Shown here in pieces: positions 24,611 through 33,300 of a stretch of 39,942 nucleotides of DNA. Made by a program: the position numbers and the translations under genes. Within the stretch, counting starts at the first letter, position 1; the number at the start of each line of letters is the position of its first letter. Source of the DNA: Ruminococcus sp. Zagget11 (GTDB lineage Bacteria; Bacillota; Clostridia; Oscillospirales; Ruminococcaceae); NCBI GenBank assembly GCA_001941135.1, contig MSHL01000047.1, positions 1 through 39,942 of the forward strand. Direction: 5' to 3'. Below the pieces are notes generated by a model that worked only from the letters and a program-made list of their open reading frames with translations, ran no database searches and had not been told where the DNA came from.

Positions 24611-25513
24611 GTGAGCAAAGAGAATATTAAGAGCTTTTCCGGTGATATTAACGCCCACGGTGTTCCTGCTTCACACAGAATTGCGAAAGCTACCGGTCTT
24701 AAATGGGTGATAATGCTGCTGCCGCTGCTTTTTGTGGTGGTTTCCCTGATAATTTCCCTGCTGGGGATATTAAAGAGAAGCTTTGTGGGTACGGATGGAT
24801 TTACCCTTGATTATTACGTAAAAATATTGACAGAACCACTTTATACGACTGTTTTGCTGAACACATTGAAAACGGCGGTGATAGTGACGATTGCCTGCCT
24901 GCTGCTGGCATACCCTGCCGCTTATCTTTCCGTCAGAGCGAAAAAGCCCATAGTACGCAGGCTTATCACGGGGGGAATACTTATTCCCTACTGGATGAGT
25001 ATGCTGGTAAGAATCTTTGCATGGCAGATTATCATGCAGACAAACGGCGTGCTTAATCAGCTCCTTATGTTTTTCCATATTACCGATGAGCCTATACAGT
25101 TTTTGTACACAACGGGAGCGGTTTGCGTTTCCATGACCCATATACTTCTGCCCTATATGTTCCTGAGCCTGCAATCCAATATGGAGGGAATAGACGAAAA
25201 TCTTTCCACGGCGGCATTGGTTATGGGCGCACGCCCTGCAAGGGGCTTTGTGGACGTATTTCTGCCGCTGTCCGTTCCGGGTATCTTTGCCGACTCGCTG
25301 ATGGTATTTGTGCTTTCACTGGGATTTTATATTGCCCCCGCGCTTCTTGACGGTGCAAACAACCAAATGATGTCTAACCTTATTGAGCAGAACATGAACA
25401 GCTTCAACACGAACCTTGCGGCAGCAATGTCCTTTGAGCTGTTGGTAATAGTTTTCGTGATACTGGGAATTGCGTTTAAGTTTGTTGGCAATATTTTTGT
25501 TCCCAAAAGGTAA
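24611..25513 (+). CDS. ABC transporter permease, PotB type
   Basis: A 300-residue permease with about six membrane segments (WVIMLLPLLFVVVSLIISLLG, LLNTLKTAVIVTIACLLLAYPAAYLS) and an EAA-type loop (STAALVMGARPARGFVDVFLPLSVPG). GTG codons lie at 24602 and 24611; the second has GGGGAG at a standard distance and is preferred. Order and type match PotB in PotABCD importers. The next permease starts within about a dozen bases of the stop. Confidence 0.9.
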   Translation: MSKENIKSFSGDINAHGVPASHRIAKATGLKWVIMLLPLLFVVVSLIISLLGILKRSFVGTDGFTLDYYVKILTEPLYTTVLLNTLKTAVIVTIACLLLAYPAAYLSVRAKKPIVRRLITGGILIPYWMSMLVRIFAWQIIMQTNGVLNQLLMFFHITDEPIQFLYTTGAVCVSMTHILLPYMFLSLQSNMEGIDENLSTAALVMGARPARGFVDVFLPLSVPGIFADSLMVFVLSLGFYIAPALLDGANNQMMSNLIEQNMNSFNTNLAAAMSFELLVIVFVILGIAFKFVGNIFVPKR

Positions 25514-25525
25514 GAGGTGAGGAAT

Positions 25526-26284
25526 ATGCTGTACGTTTACTGTATTCTGCTTATCATAATAATGATTCTGCCGGCACTGGTAATTATACCTCAAGCGTTT
25601 ACAAGTCTTAATTACTTTCAGTTTCCCGTTGAGGAATACTCCACTAAATGGTTCGATAAATTCTTTGCCAACGAGCAGTGGATAGTCGGATTGGAGCGCA
25701 GCCTTATTATTGCGGTGATTTCCGCACTGGTGGCAACGGCACTGGGAACTATGGCTGCCCTTGCCATGAATAAGCTGGAGTTTAAAGGAAAATCCATTTT
25801 CATGAGCATAATGATTTCACCCATGGTAGTCCCTGTTGTTGTAGTGGGCGTCGCACTTTATACCACCTTTGCGCCCATAGGTCTTACCAACAGCTTTGTG
25901 GGACTGGTTTTAGCCCATACGCTCCTTGGAATACCGATGGTGTTCGTGACCATGATGTCAGGCTTTGCAAATGTGAATGAAAACTTAGAGCTTGCGGCGA
26001 TGAGTATGGGTTCAACGCCTATAGGCGCATTTTTCAAGGTAACTCTCCCCACCGTGCGTTCATCTTTGGTATCCTCCATACTTTTTGCCTTTGTCACCAG
26101 TCTTGACGAGGTAGTGGTAACAACCTTTGTTTCCGGTGCGAATACCAAAACCCTCACCATGGTTATGTGGGAGAATATGCGCACAACCATTGACCCGACC
26201 CTTGCTGTTGTGGCACTCTTTATGATAATCCTTACAATGGGTATGTACATTATCAAGGAAATTGTAGAAACAAAGTCCAAGTAA
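25526..26284 (+). CDS. ABC transporter permease, PotC type
   Basis: A 252-residue permease with six membrane segments (LYVYCILLIIIMILPALVIIPQAF at the N-terminus) and the EAA loop ELAAMSMGSTPIGAFFKVTLPTVRSS. A GTG at 25517 would add three residues; ATG 25526 has AGAGGTG upstream and is preferred. The ribosome binding site overlaps the stop of the preceding gene, so translation is coupled. It completes the importer; the deaminase gene follows after 21 bases. Confidence 0.9.
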   Translation: MLYVYCILLIIIMILPALVIIPQAFTSLNYFQFPVEEYSTKWFDKFFANEQWIVGLERSLIIAVISALVATALGTMAALAMNKLEFKGKSIFMSIMISPMVVPVVVVGVALYTTFAPIGLTNSFVGLVLAHTLLGIPMVFVTMMSGFANVNENLELAAMSMGSTPIGAFFKVTLPTVRSSLVSSILFAFVTSLDEVVVTTFVSGANTKTLTMVMWENMRTTIDPTLAVVALFMIILTMGMYIIKEIVETKSK

Positions 26285-26305
26285 TTTATGTGGGAGGATC
26301 GGAAA

Positions 26306-27547
26306 ATGGCACTGTATAAGAACGCTATGCTCAGAGGCAAAAATCAGACTACGGACATTCTTGTAAAGGACGGAAAATTTGCGAAAATAGGTAAATGCTG
26401 CGAAGCGGAGGGCGAGGAGGTTATCGACCTAAAGGGAAAGCTTGTCTGCGAGCCGTACTGCGACCCTCATATACATCTTGACTATGTGTTCACAGCGTCA
26501 AGCTTCGGGGAAAATTCCACAGGCACGCTTTTTGACGGTATTGCCAGCTGGTCAGACTCCAAAAGCACTCTTTCGGCGGATATAATTAAGCAGCGTGCAA
26601 GAAAGGGACTTAAAGAGCAGCTTTTGGGAGGAACGCAGTATATCAGAACCCATGTTGACGTTACCGACCCCAATCTTACGGGGCTTAAGGCAATGCTTGA
26701 GCTACGTGAGGAGGTTAAGGATCTGGTGGAAATACAGATAGTGGCATTTCCCCAGGAGGGAATGTATTCCTACAAGGGCGGCGAGGAGCTTGTGGAGGAA
26801 GCGCTTAAAATGGGTGCAGACTGTGTGAGCGCTATTCCCCACTTTGAGTATACACCCGAAATGGGCGTCAAATCCGTGAAAAAAGCCGTGGAGCTGGCGG
26901 TGAAATACGATAAAATGGTAGATGCACACTGCGATGAAACCGATGACGATATGTCACGTTTTGTTGAGGTGCTTGCATATGAGGCCATGGATAAGGGGAT
27001 AGGTGAAAAAACCACCGCAAGTCATACCTGCGCTATGGGTTCGTACAACAACGCTTACGCATTCAAGCTGATGAAGCTGCTGAAAAAATCGGGAATAAAC
27101 CTTATTTCCTGCCCCACGGAAAATACCCATTTGCAGGGAAGATACGATACATACCCCAAAAGGCGGGGACTTACCCGAATAAAGGAAATGTTTGATGAGG
27201 GCATAAACGTATGCTTTGCCCAAGATTCCATTTGTGACCCGTGGTATCCCTTAGGAAACGGAAATCTGACGTATGTGCTTGATTCGGACTTTCACGGCGG
27301 TCATTTAACATCGCCCCAATATATGAATAAAGCCCTTGACCTAATTTCCGCAAACGGTGCAAAGACCATGTGCCCTGGGGAAAGCTATTTCATAAGGGAA
27401 AATAATCCCGCAAGCTTTATAGTTATAGATGCGGTCAGTGATTTTGACGCTTTGCGAAACCGTGCGGGAGTGCTTATGTCCGTCAGAAACGGCAGAGTGC
27501 TTTTCAAAAAGCAAGAGCCGACCTTTGAAACGCCCCTTGCACTGTAA
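26306..27547 (+). CDS. CodA-type amidohydrolase: cytosine deaminase-like, altered pocket
   Basis: A 413-residue amidohydrolase aligned with E. coli cytosine deaminase at a constant offset of six residues through the active site. His55/His57 (PHIHLD), Gln150 (AFPQEG), His208, Glu211, His240 and Asp307 correspond to His61, His63, Gln156, His214, Glu217, His246 and Asp313, so metal binding and catalysis are retained. The two neighbouring pocket residues differ: Gln306 for His312 and Ser308 for Asp314 (CFAQDSICDPWYPLG). CodA relatives deaminate cytosine, isoguanine or creatinine. The last position in an importer operon beside a creatininase-family gene favours a substrate other than plain cytosine, possibly creatinine. 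GGGAGG precedes the ATG. Confidence 0.85.
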   Translation: MALYKNAMLRGKNQTTDILVKDGKFAKIGKCCEAEGEEVIDLKGKLVCEPYCDPHIHLDYVFTASSFGENSTGTLFDGIASWSDSKSTLSADIIKQRARKGLKEQLLGGTQYIRTHVDVTDPNLTGLKAMLELREEVKDLVEIQIVAFPQEGMYSYKGGEELVEEALKMGADCVSAIPHFEYTPEMGVKSVKKAVELAVKYDKMVDAHCDETDDDMSRFVEVLAYEAMDKGIGEKTTASHTCAMGSYNNAYAFKLMKLLKKSGINLISCPTENTHLQGRYDTYPKRRGLTRIKEMFDEGINVCFAQDSICDPWYPLGNGNLTYVLDSDFHGGHLTSPQYMNKALDLISANGAKTMCPGESYFIRENNPASFIVIDAVSDFDALRNRAGVLMSVRNGRVLFKKQEPTFETPLAL

Positions 27548-27556
27548 TAAATAAGA

Positions 27557-27593
27557 AAAATCGTCCGATGATAAAAAGTCGGGTGATTTTATT
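27557..27593 (+). terminator. Terminator of the importer-deaminase operon
   Basis: AAAATCGTCCGA / TCGGGTGATTTT (27557-27568 and 27579-27590, two G-U pairs) with a ten-base loop and a T-rich end. It overlaps the end of the convergent DUF1294 gene. Confidence 0.75.
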
Positions 27594-27894
27594 GGAGCGG
27601 CAGGTTCATAAGGCAGAAAAGCAGTGCAATTTGCAGTATCAGCGCTATAGGTACACCTATGGTAAAGCATTTCTTTTTTGTTTTGTGGCGGAAGATGTAC
27701 ATTCCTGCCAGAGCGCCCACTGAACCGCCGATAAATGCAAGGGTAAGCAGAGTGGAAACCCGTATTCTGCGACGATTTTTTATCGCCTTGTCTTTATCTG
27801 TGCCATAGGCTAAAAAGGCAATGATATTTATTACGGCTATGTATTTAAGGAGCGGTCTATTTTCCGCAAAAAAGCTTATAAGGTTAAAATTCAT
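27589..27894 (-). CDS. DUF1294-family membrane protein
   Basis: A 101-residue small membrane protein with three or four hydrophobic segments and the DUF1294 core AYGTDKDKAIKNRRRIRVSTLLTLAFIGGSVGALAGMYIFRHKTKK. Function unknown. Its ribosome binding site (GAGG) lies over the stop of the exonuclease gene, so it is the last gene of the five-gene minus-strand unit. Confidence 0.88.
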   Translation of the reverse strand: MNFNLISFFAENRPLLKYIAVINIIAFLAYGTDKDKAIKNRRRIRVSTLLTLAFIGGSVGALAGMYIFRHKTKKKCFTIGVPIALILQIALLFCLMNLPLQ

Positions 27895-27904
27895 TATATA
27901 ATCC

Positions 27905-28840
27905 TCACTGATTGCTTCCTGCGGTGACTTCCTGTTTACTTTCGTAGAATGCCATGCACTGTTCCGTTGAGGGACGGAGCATTTTGGTTACAGTGTATTT
28001 TCCGCTATCCGTTTCCCTCATGCGTATACGTACATAAAAATCGCCGTGTTCGTGACAGCTTCCGAAGCTTATAACGGTAAAATCATCCTGCCATACCCAT
28101 TCACCGCACCCAATGAGCCTTTTGCGGCACACGGGACAAATGCGGTTCATGATTTTCCTGTTGCTCAAAACATCGTCCTTTGTGGGGATATTGTGGTAGC
28201 TTCTGAAGTAGCGGAGACTTCTCTGCGCTTCATCGTCCGCAATCATACGGTCGTAATGCTCCAGCCGCATACATACATTTATAGCCGCACCTATCCTTGC
28301 CGCAAAAATAGCGTCATTAAGGGCTACGTGCGCTTTTAAATCCGCTTCCAGTCCCAAAAACTCCAAGGCAGCCTGTACGGAATACTGCTTGTTTTTCTTG
28401 GCAATTTCTATGGTGAAAATCCGTTGTATATCGTAAACCCTTGGGATAGGGAGGTCGGTAATTCCGTGTATTTCAAGGTTTGACAGAAGTACTCTTTCGT
28501 CCTCGCCGCCCCACGCCAGCAGACAGAAGTCCTCGCCGTTTGGTGAACACCATTTGCAGAAATGGCTGTAGCAGGTGGTAAAATCGTATCCGAATGTAAG
28601 GGCACTGCTGCCAAGTCCCGTAACTCTCCCCACGGCGGAATTCATTTTCTTGTAGTATTTGGGCAGAACGCTTATTTGAAAGGTATCGGAGGGAGTGCAG
28701 CCGTCGGCGGTCAGTGTTAAACGCACAGCGCCGATTCGGATAATCTCTCCATTCAGCACAACAGGCTCCGTAATGGTTTTTTCCTTTACGGTAGGCTGGT
28801 TCCACTCAAAATCTATTACTATGTATTGCAGGAAAAACAC
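27905..28840 (-). CDS. DEDD-family 3'-5' exonuclease with C-terminal zinc-binding-like region
   Basis: A protein of about 311 residues beginning YIVIDFEWNQ, the first catalytic motif (Asp10, Glu12) of KapD/ERI-1-like exonucleases, with the later motif LKAHVALNDA giving the His and Asp. The C-terminal part has CPVCRKRLIGCGEW and another cysteine, resembling a zinc ribbon. The frame is open far into the upstream CBS gene; the chosen start is GTG 28840, 14 bases after that gene's stop. No clear Shine-Dalgarno sequence is visible, so coupled reinitiation is likely. It may act on RNA or short DNA. Confidence 0.75.
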   Translation of the reverse strand: MFFLQYIVIDFEWNQPTVKEKTITEPVVLNGEIIRIGAVRLTLTADGCTPSDTFQISVLPKYYKKMNSAVGRVTGLGSSALTFGYDFTTCYSHFCKWCSPNGEDFCLLAWGGEDERVLLSNLEIHGITDLPIPRVYDIQRIFTIEIAKKNKQYSVQAALEFLGLEADLKAHVALNDAIFAARIGAAINVCMRLEHYDRMIADDEAQRSLRYFRSYHNIPTKDDVLSNRKIMNRICPVCRKRLIGCGEWVWQDDFTVISFGSCHEHGDFYVRIRMRETDSGKYTVTKMLRPSTEQCMAFYESKQEVTAGSNQ

Positions 28841-28854
28841 CGCTTTCGTTATGA

Positions 28855-29259
28855 TTATTTTTTCTCGCCGTACTTGCCCCTGATAAGCAAATCGCGGCGG
28901 GTTACTATTCCCGAAAACATACCTCTGCTGTCTATTACGGGAACGAAATTCTGCTCGATAATTCTGCTGAAAAGCATATCCATGTCCGCATCTATCTGAA
29001 CGGGCTGAAAACGGTCGCTGCAAATAAGCTTGTCCACCGTAATCTCCGTTGACGCAGTCAAATCCACGTCCTTATTTTTCAGCATATAATAAAGGAAATC
29101 CCTTTCGCTGACGACACCGATATACATACCGGCTCTGTCGATAACAGGCACAGCGGTATATCCGCCCGCTATAAATTCCTTAAGACCCTCCGAAGCGGTA
29201 AGATCCGCGTATATATAAGAAACCATGCTTTTCGGCTTCAAAAGCATTGCAACATTCAT
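28855..29259 (-). CDS. CBS-domain pair protein
   Basis: A 134-residue protein made of two CBS repeats (AGGYTAVPVIDRAGMYIGVVSERDFLYYML and EQNFVPVIDSRGMFSGIVTRRDLL). Stand-alone CBS pairs bind adenine nucleotides and sense energy state or cyclic dinucleotides. AAAGGA precedes the ATG. It lies 23 bases after the MreB-like gene, so it may regulate a membrane or cytoskeletal process, but no partner can be named. Confidence 0.9.
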   Translation of the reverse strand: MNVAMLLKPKSMVSYIYADLTASEGLKEFIAGGYTAVPVIDRAGMYIGVVSERDFLYYMLKNKDVDLTASTEITVDKLICSDRFQPVQIDADMDMLFSRIIEQNFVPVIDSRGMFSGIVTRRDLLIRGKYGEKK

Positions 29260-29282
29260 AATTAAAATCCTTTCTTGTATAA

Positions 29283-30311
29283 TCAGTCTATAGTTGACTG
29301 ATCGCTGTAGCGATATAGGGATATCTTTTCAAATCCGTCGAGAAGAACGTCCAGCTTGTTGAATGCAATTGACGTACCCTTTGCAACGCATCTCAAGGGG
29401 TCGTCCACCACAACCGCACGGACGCCCGTGTCACGTTCAATCAGCTTGTCAAGACCGTTTATCAGCGCACCGCCGCCTGTCAGCAGTATTCCCTCAATGT
29501 ATATATCTCCCGCCAGCTCGGGGGGCGTAATCTCAAGTATATCCCTTATACCCTGAATAATTTCCAGTACCACATCGGTTATCGCCTTGTAGATGTCGTA
29601 ATCATACAGGCGCACTCTTGCAGGAAGTCCCGTAACAAGATTTATACCTCTGACCTCCATAGTCCTGCTGCCGTCAGGTTCAAAAACGTTGGCAAGGGAA
29701 ATCTTTGCGTTTTCAGCGGTTCTTTCGCCGATGGTTACTCTGTATCTGCTCTGGACATAACGCATTATTGCGGCATCAAGCTTATTTCCTCCTACCTTGA
29801 GGGAGCATTTTGCAACGGTACCGTTCATGGAAACAACGGCTATGTCCGTAGTTCCGCCCCCTATGTCCACCACCATATGACCCTTTGCGGGGGAAATATC
29901 AACTCCTGCGCCCAAAAGAGCGGCAACAGGCTCTTCAATAAGGTATACCTTTTGCGCTCCCGCGCGTCTGGTGGCATCTATAACCGCTCGGCTCTCAACA
30001 TCGGTCACCATAGACGGTACGCACATAACAATCCTCGGCATAAGCATCTGCTTTCCCGTGACCCTGTGGACGAACTCCGCAAGCATACTTTCCGTCATAT
30101 CATAGTCGCATACCACTCCATCGGAAAGAGGACGTATAACCGCTATATAATCGGGAGTTTTTCCTATCATCTTATAAGCCTCGGTGCCTATAGCGATGAT
30201 TTCCTCGGTTTTTTTATTAAAAGCCACCACAGACGGTTCATAAAGGACAACTCCTTTACCGCCGAGGCTTATCATAATATTGGCAGTGCCAAGGTCAATT
30301 CCAATGTCCAT
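29283..30311 (-). CDS. MreB/Mbl-family rod shape protein
   Basis: A 342-residue actin-fold protein with phosphate-binding loops GIDLGTANIMIS and VDIGGGTTDIAVVSM, the connecting RPLSDGVVCDYDMTESML, and the adenosine motif GILLTGGGALINGLDKLI. MreB-type filaments guide side-wall synthesis. mreC and mreD are not adjacent; the gene instead follows a giant membrane protein and precedes a CBS protein, so it could be an additional Mbl-like paralogue. The ATG has AAGGA about 11 bases upstream. Confidence 0.93.
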   Translation of the reverse strand: MDIGIDLGTANIMISLGGKGVVLYEPSVVAFNKKTEEIIAIGTEAYKMIGKTPDYIAVIRPLSDGVVCDYDMTESMLAEFVHRVTGKQMLMPRIVMCVPSMVTDVESRAVIDATRRAGAQKVYLIEEPVAALLGAGVDISPAKGHMVVDIGGGTTDIAVVSMNGTVAKCSLKVGGNKLDAAIMRYVQSRYRVTIGERTAENAKISLANVFEPDGSRTMEVRGINLVTGLPARVRLYDYDIYKAITDVVLEIIQGIRDILEITPPELAGDIYIEGILLTGGGALINGLDKLIERDTGVRAVVVDDPLRCVAKGTSIAFNKLDVLLDGFEKISLYRYSDQSTID

Positions 30312-30341
30312 AAATGGAAAATTCCTTTCTTGAAGAAAACG

Positions 30342-33300
30342 TTACCAGCGCCATTCCGATACATAATCTTCACTGTTGTGACGCTGTTTCCGCCGTTCGT
30401 TTGCAATTCCCGCGGCAATAAGTATTACACCTGCAATAAGTAAGTATATCCACCATGCCATACTTCCGTAGAGCTTCAGTGTAAAAAGTACTGCCTGTGC
30501 GGTTATGCCTGCTGCGGAGGCAGCGAGCCAGCGTTTTCTTTTGGAGAAAAATGCGAAAGCAAGCATTATAATCAGCGCAGTGCCGATGAATACCGCATCA
30601 AAGACCACTTCCGTTTTTACCGCATCAAGGAGCAGGATTGCGGATATTACACAGATTATTATGTACGTGACAGTATATGCGGCATTTTCCCTTTCGCGCC
30701 AAATGTATTTCAGCATTACAGCGGCTGCGGCACAGGGCAGCAGCAGGTATTCCCGCTCAATAATTTCGGGAATAGTCCAAAAGGGCTGATTTTGCCATAC
30801 CGATACCGCAAAGATAAGGGACAGGGTGAAAAATACGGATTTTCGCAGGGCGGGTGTCTTTTCACGAATAAGGCTTAGAAACATAAGAGCGGCAAGCACT
30901 AAACCTATCCATCTGAATAAATCGCTTACAATGGAAAACAGTGAAAGAGAAAGCATACCACCGCATACGGTGAAGCTGTCGCTGTTTTTCAATTGGTTTA
31001 ATACTCCGTCACGGTAAAGCAGTCTTCCTATTCCCATATAAATTGCCGCTGTGCAGCAGCACACAAGCCCATAGGAGGTGGCTTCGCCGAAAAGCATTAC
31101 AGCCGCCGCAGCCGTAGATAAAAGCACGGGATAAAGGGTAAGGGTAACACCTTTCTGTACGGATAAAGACCATGTACACAGTGCGGTCAGAAGTCCCCAG
31201 ATAAACAACATCGGCGACAGTGAGGACACCGTGCATAGGGCGGCCGCAGCAGATGCAACGGGCATAGCCCAATAAAGATATTCCGGTATACATCCGATAA
31301 GGGGCAAATCCTCCGTGTTGCTTTCCAGAATTTTATGTGCAAGGAACATAAGCAGCAGAACGGTGCAGGGGATAGCTGTCATATACTCGTTACCGTAGGC
31401 ATATCCGCCGCAGTAGAGTGCGGATATAGTGAGAAATGTGAGCAAACAGTAAAATTCCTTTTTGCCGCTTTCCCAATTGCCTGATGTGCTTATCATTCTT
31501 ATCAAAAAGTACAGGGCGGTAAAAAGAGGTATCTCAAAGAAAAACTGCATATGAACCATAGCGGGGAGGACCGACAGCAAATTCATGGCGCACAAGGCTA
31601 CTGTGTAGTGTCTGCTTAGGCAGCCGAGCCTTTTAAAGGATTGGACAGCCACAGCGGCAAGGAATACCGCAAAGGCGGTTATGCGAAAGGCTGTGGAAAT
31701 ATTGTCCGTAATATATGTCAAAGGAAAGTATATTCCTATGAGAACTATAGGGGAAAGTATGCGGATTATTTTTCCCGATTTCCTGTCCCATGTGGACAGA
31801 AGCATGGAAAGCAGCGCCGCAAAGAGCATTAGACCCAAGGATATAAGGGCGTACCCGTGACGGTGGGGTGCGGAAAGAGCGAAGCCCACCGACATTATCA
31901 CGCAGAATGTGCCTGACAGCCTGCTGTACAGAGAAGCATGAACCTTAGGAATATAGGAAACAAGCAGCAGAATAAGCATGACTGAGGTCGGAAGTGTGTA
32001 TATCAGATATACATTCTCCGATAATTCCCTTGCTAAAAAGAAAGCGGATAGTCCCGATAACGGAATAAGCAAAAACGACGCTTTTGACATGGGCATTGCA
32101 AGGCAGCGGCAAATAAGCATTAATAATACAGCGGTGAAAAATACAGCCGCAGGGTCAGGGGTCGGCGCACATATTCTCGCACATATCACTGTGAATAAAA
32201 TAAACAGTACGCTGTTGAACTCGCTCCCGAAGCTTTTCCTCACCGTGGGAATAAGCATTGTTACTCCGTAAAGAATAAGCGAAAAACCCAGCGACATAAT
32301 AAATGCCCTATCGGTTTCACCCCATATAAGGGTTAAGAAATTGGTTACGGCAACGGTTAAGGTACCGTAAAGGACAGAAGCAAAAATCCGTTTGGTACGA
32401 TTTTCACTTCCAATAACGAAGAAAACAAGCTGAACGGAAATCGACAGGAAAAACAGAGCGGCAGAAAGGTTTGTGTCGTCATTGCAGTAAACGGCGGCAT
32501 ACAGCATCATAACCGCCGCAGAAAGGTTAAGGAAAATCCCCGTACCCTTTTCCTGCCGTAAATTATCGCTTTTAACAAGACCTGCCGCAAAGGGAACGGT
32601 GCGGAGCAGATACAGAACGGTAATGTAAATTATAGGTGCGCAGGTGCAGACAGCCATCCTTTTTTCAAAGAAAAAGCTTGCCAGGGAAAACCCCAAAAAG
32701 GATAAATCCAAGAAGCGTATTTTCTTTTTCCCGAAAAACAGGAGCAGGCATTGAAGTGCGACTATTATGGCTGCAATGTCAAAATATGTTTTGTTTATAG
32801 CGGTGAAAATAATCACCGTAAGAGGAAAGAGTATTTCCGTTTTATCGCAGTAAGCCTTTTCGCAGAACGGTGCAAGGCTGATTACAAGGTAAAATGCGCA
32901 AAGGACTGTTAATGCGGGTATATACCAGCCGTCCTCACCGAAAGCCATGTAGAATACAGATCCGATTAAAGCTGCAAATGACCCGAACAGCATTACCCGT
33001 ACAAATTCAGAATTACCGTAAAATCCCCCAAATGTGAGGAAAAGCATTTGTGCAAACACCGTAACACTGCCTATAAGCAGAACAAGGCTAAAATCAATTT
33101 TCCCTGCAAAGCCGATTATCATAAATGCTGCCGTGAGAATAGGTGCAAGTATATCGCTTTTCACAAGCGAAGCCTTTTCCCCACAGTCAAAGCCTATGTA
33201 TTTTTCAAGGCGGGAGCTGTGAGATATCAGGCAGTACAGCAGCACGCCTCCGCAGGAAACGGCTATGCTTACCGCAGGAGAAGCGAGGGCGGAAGCACTG

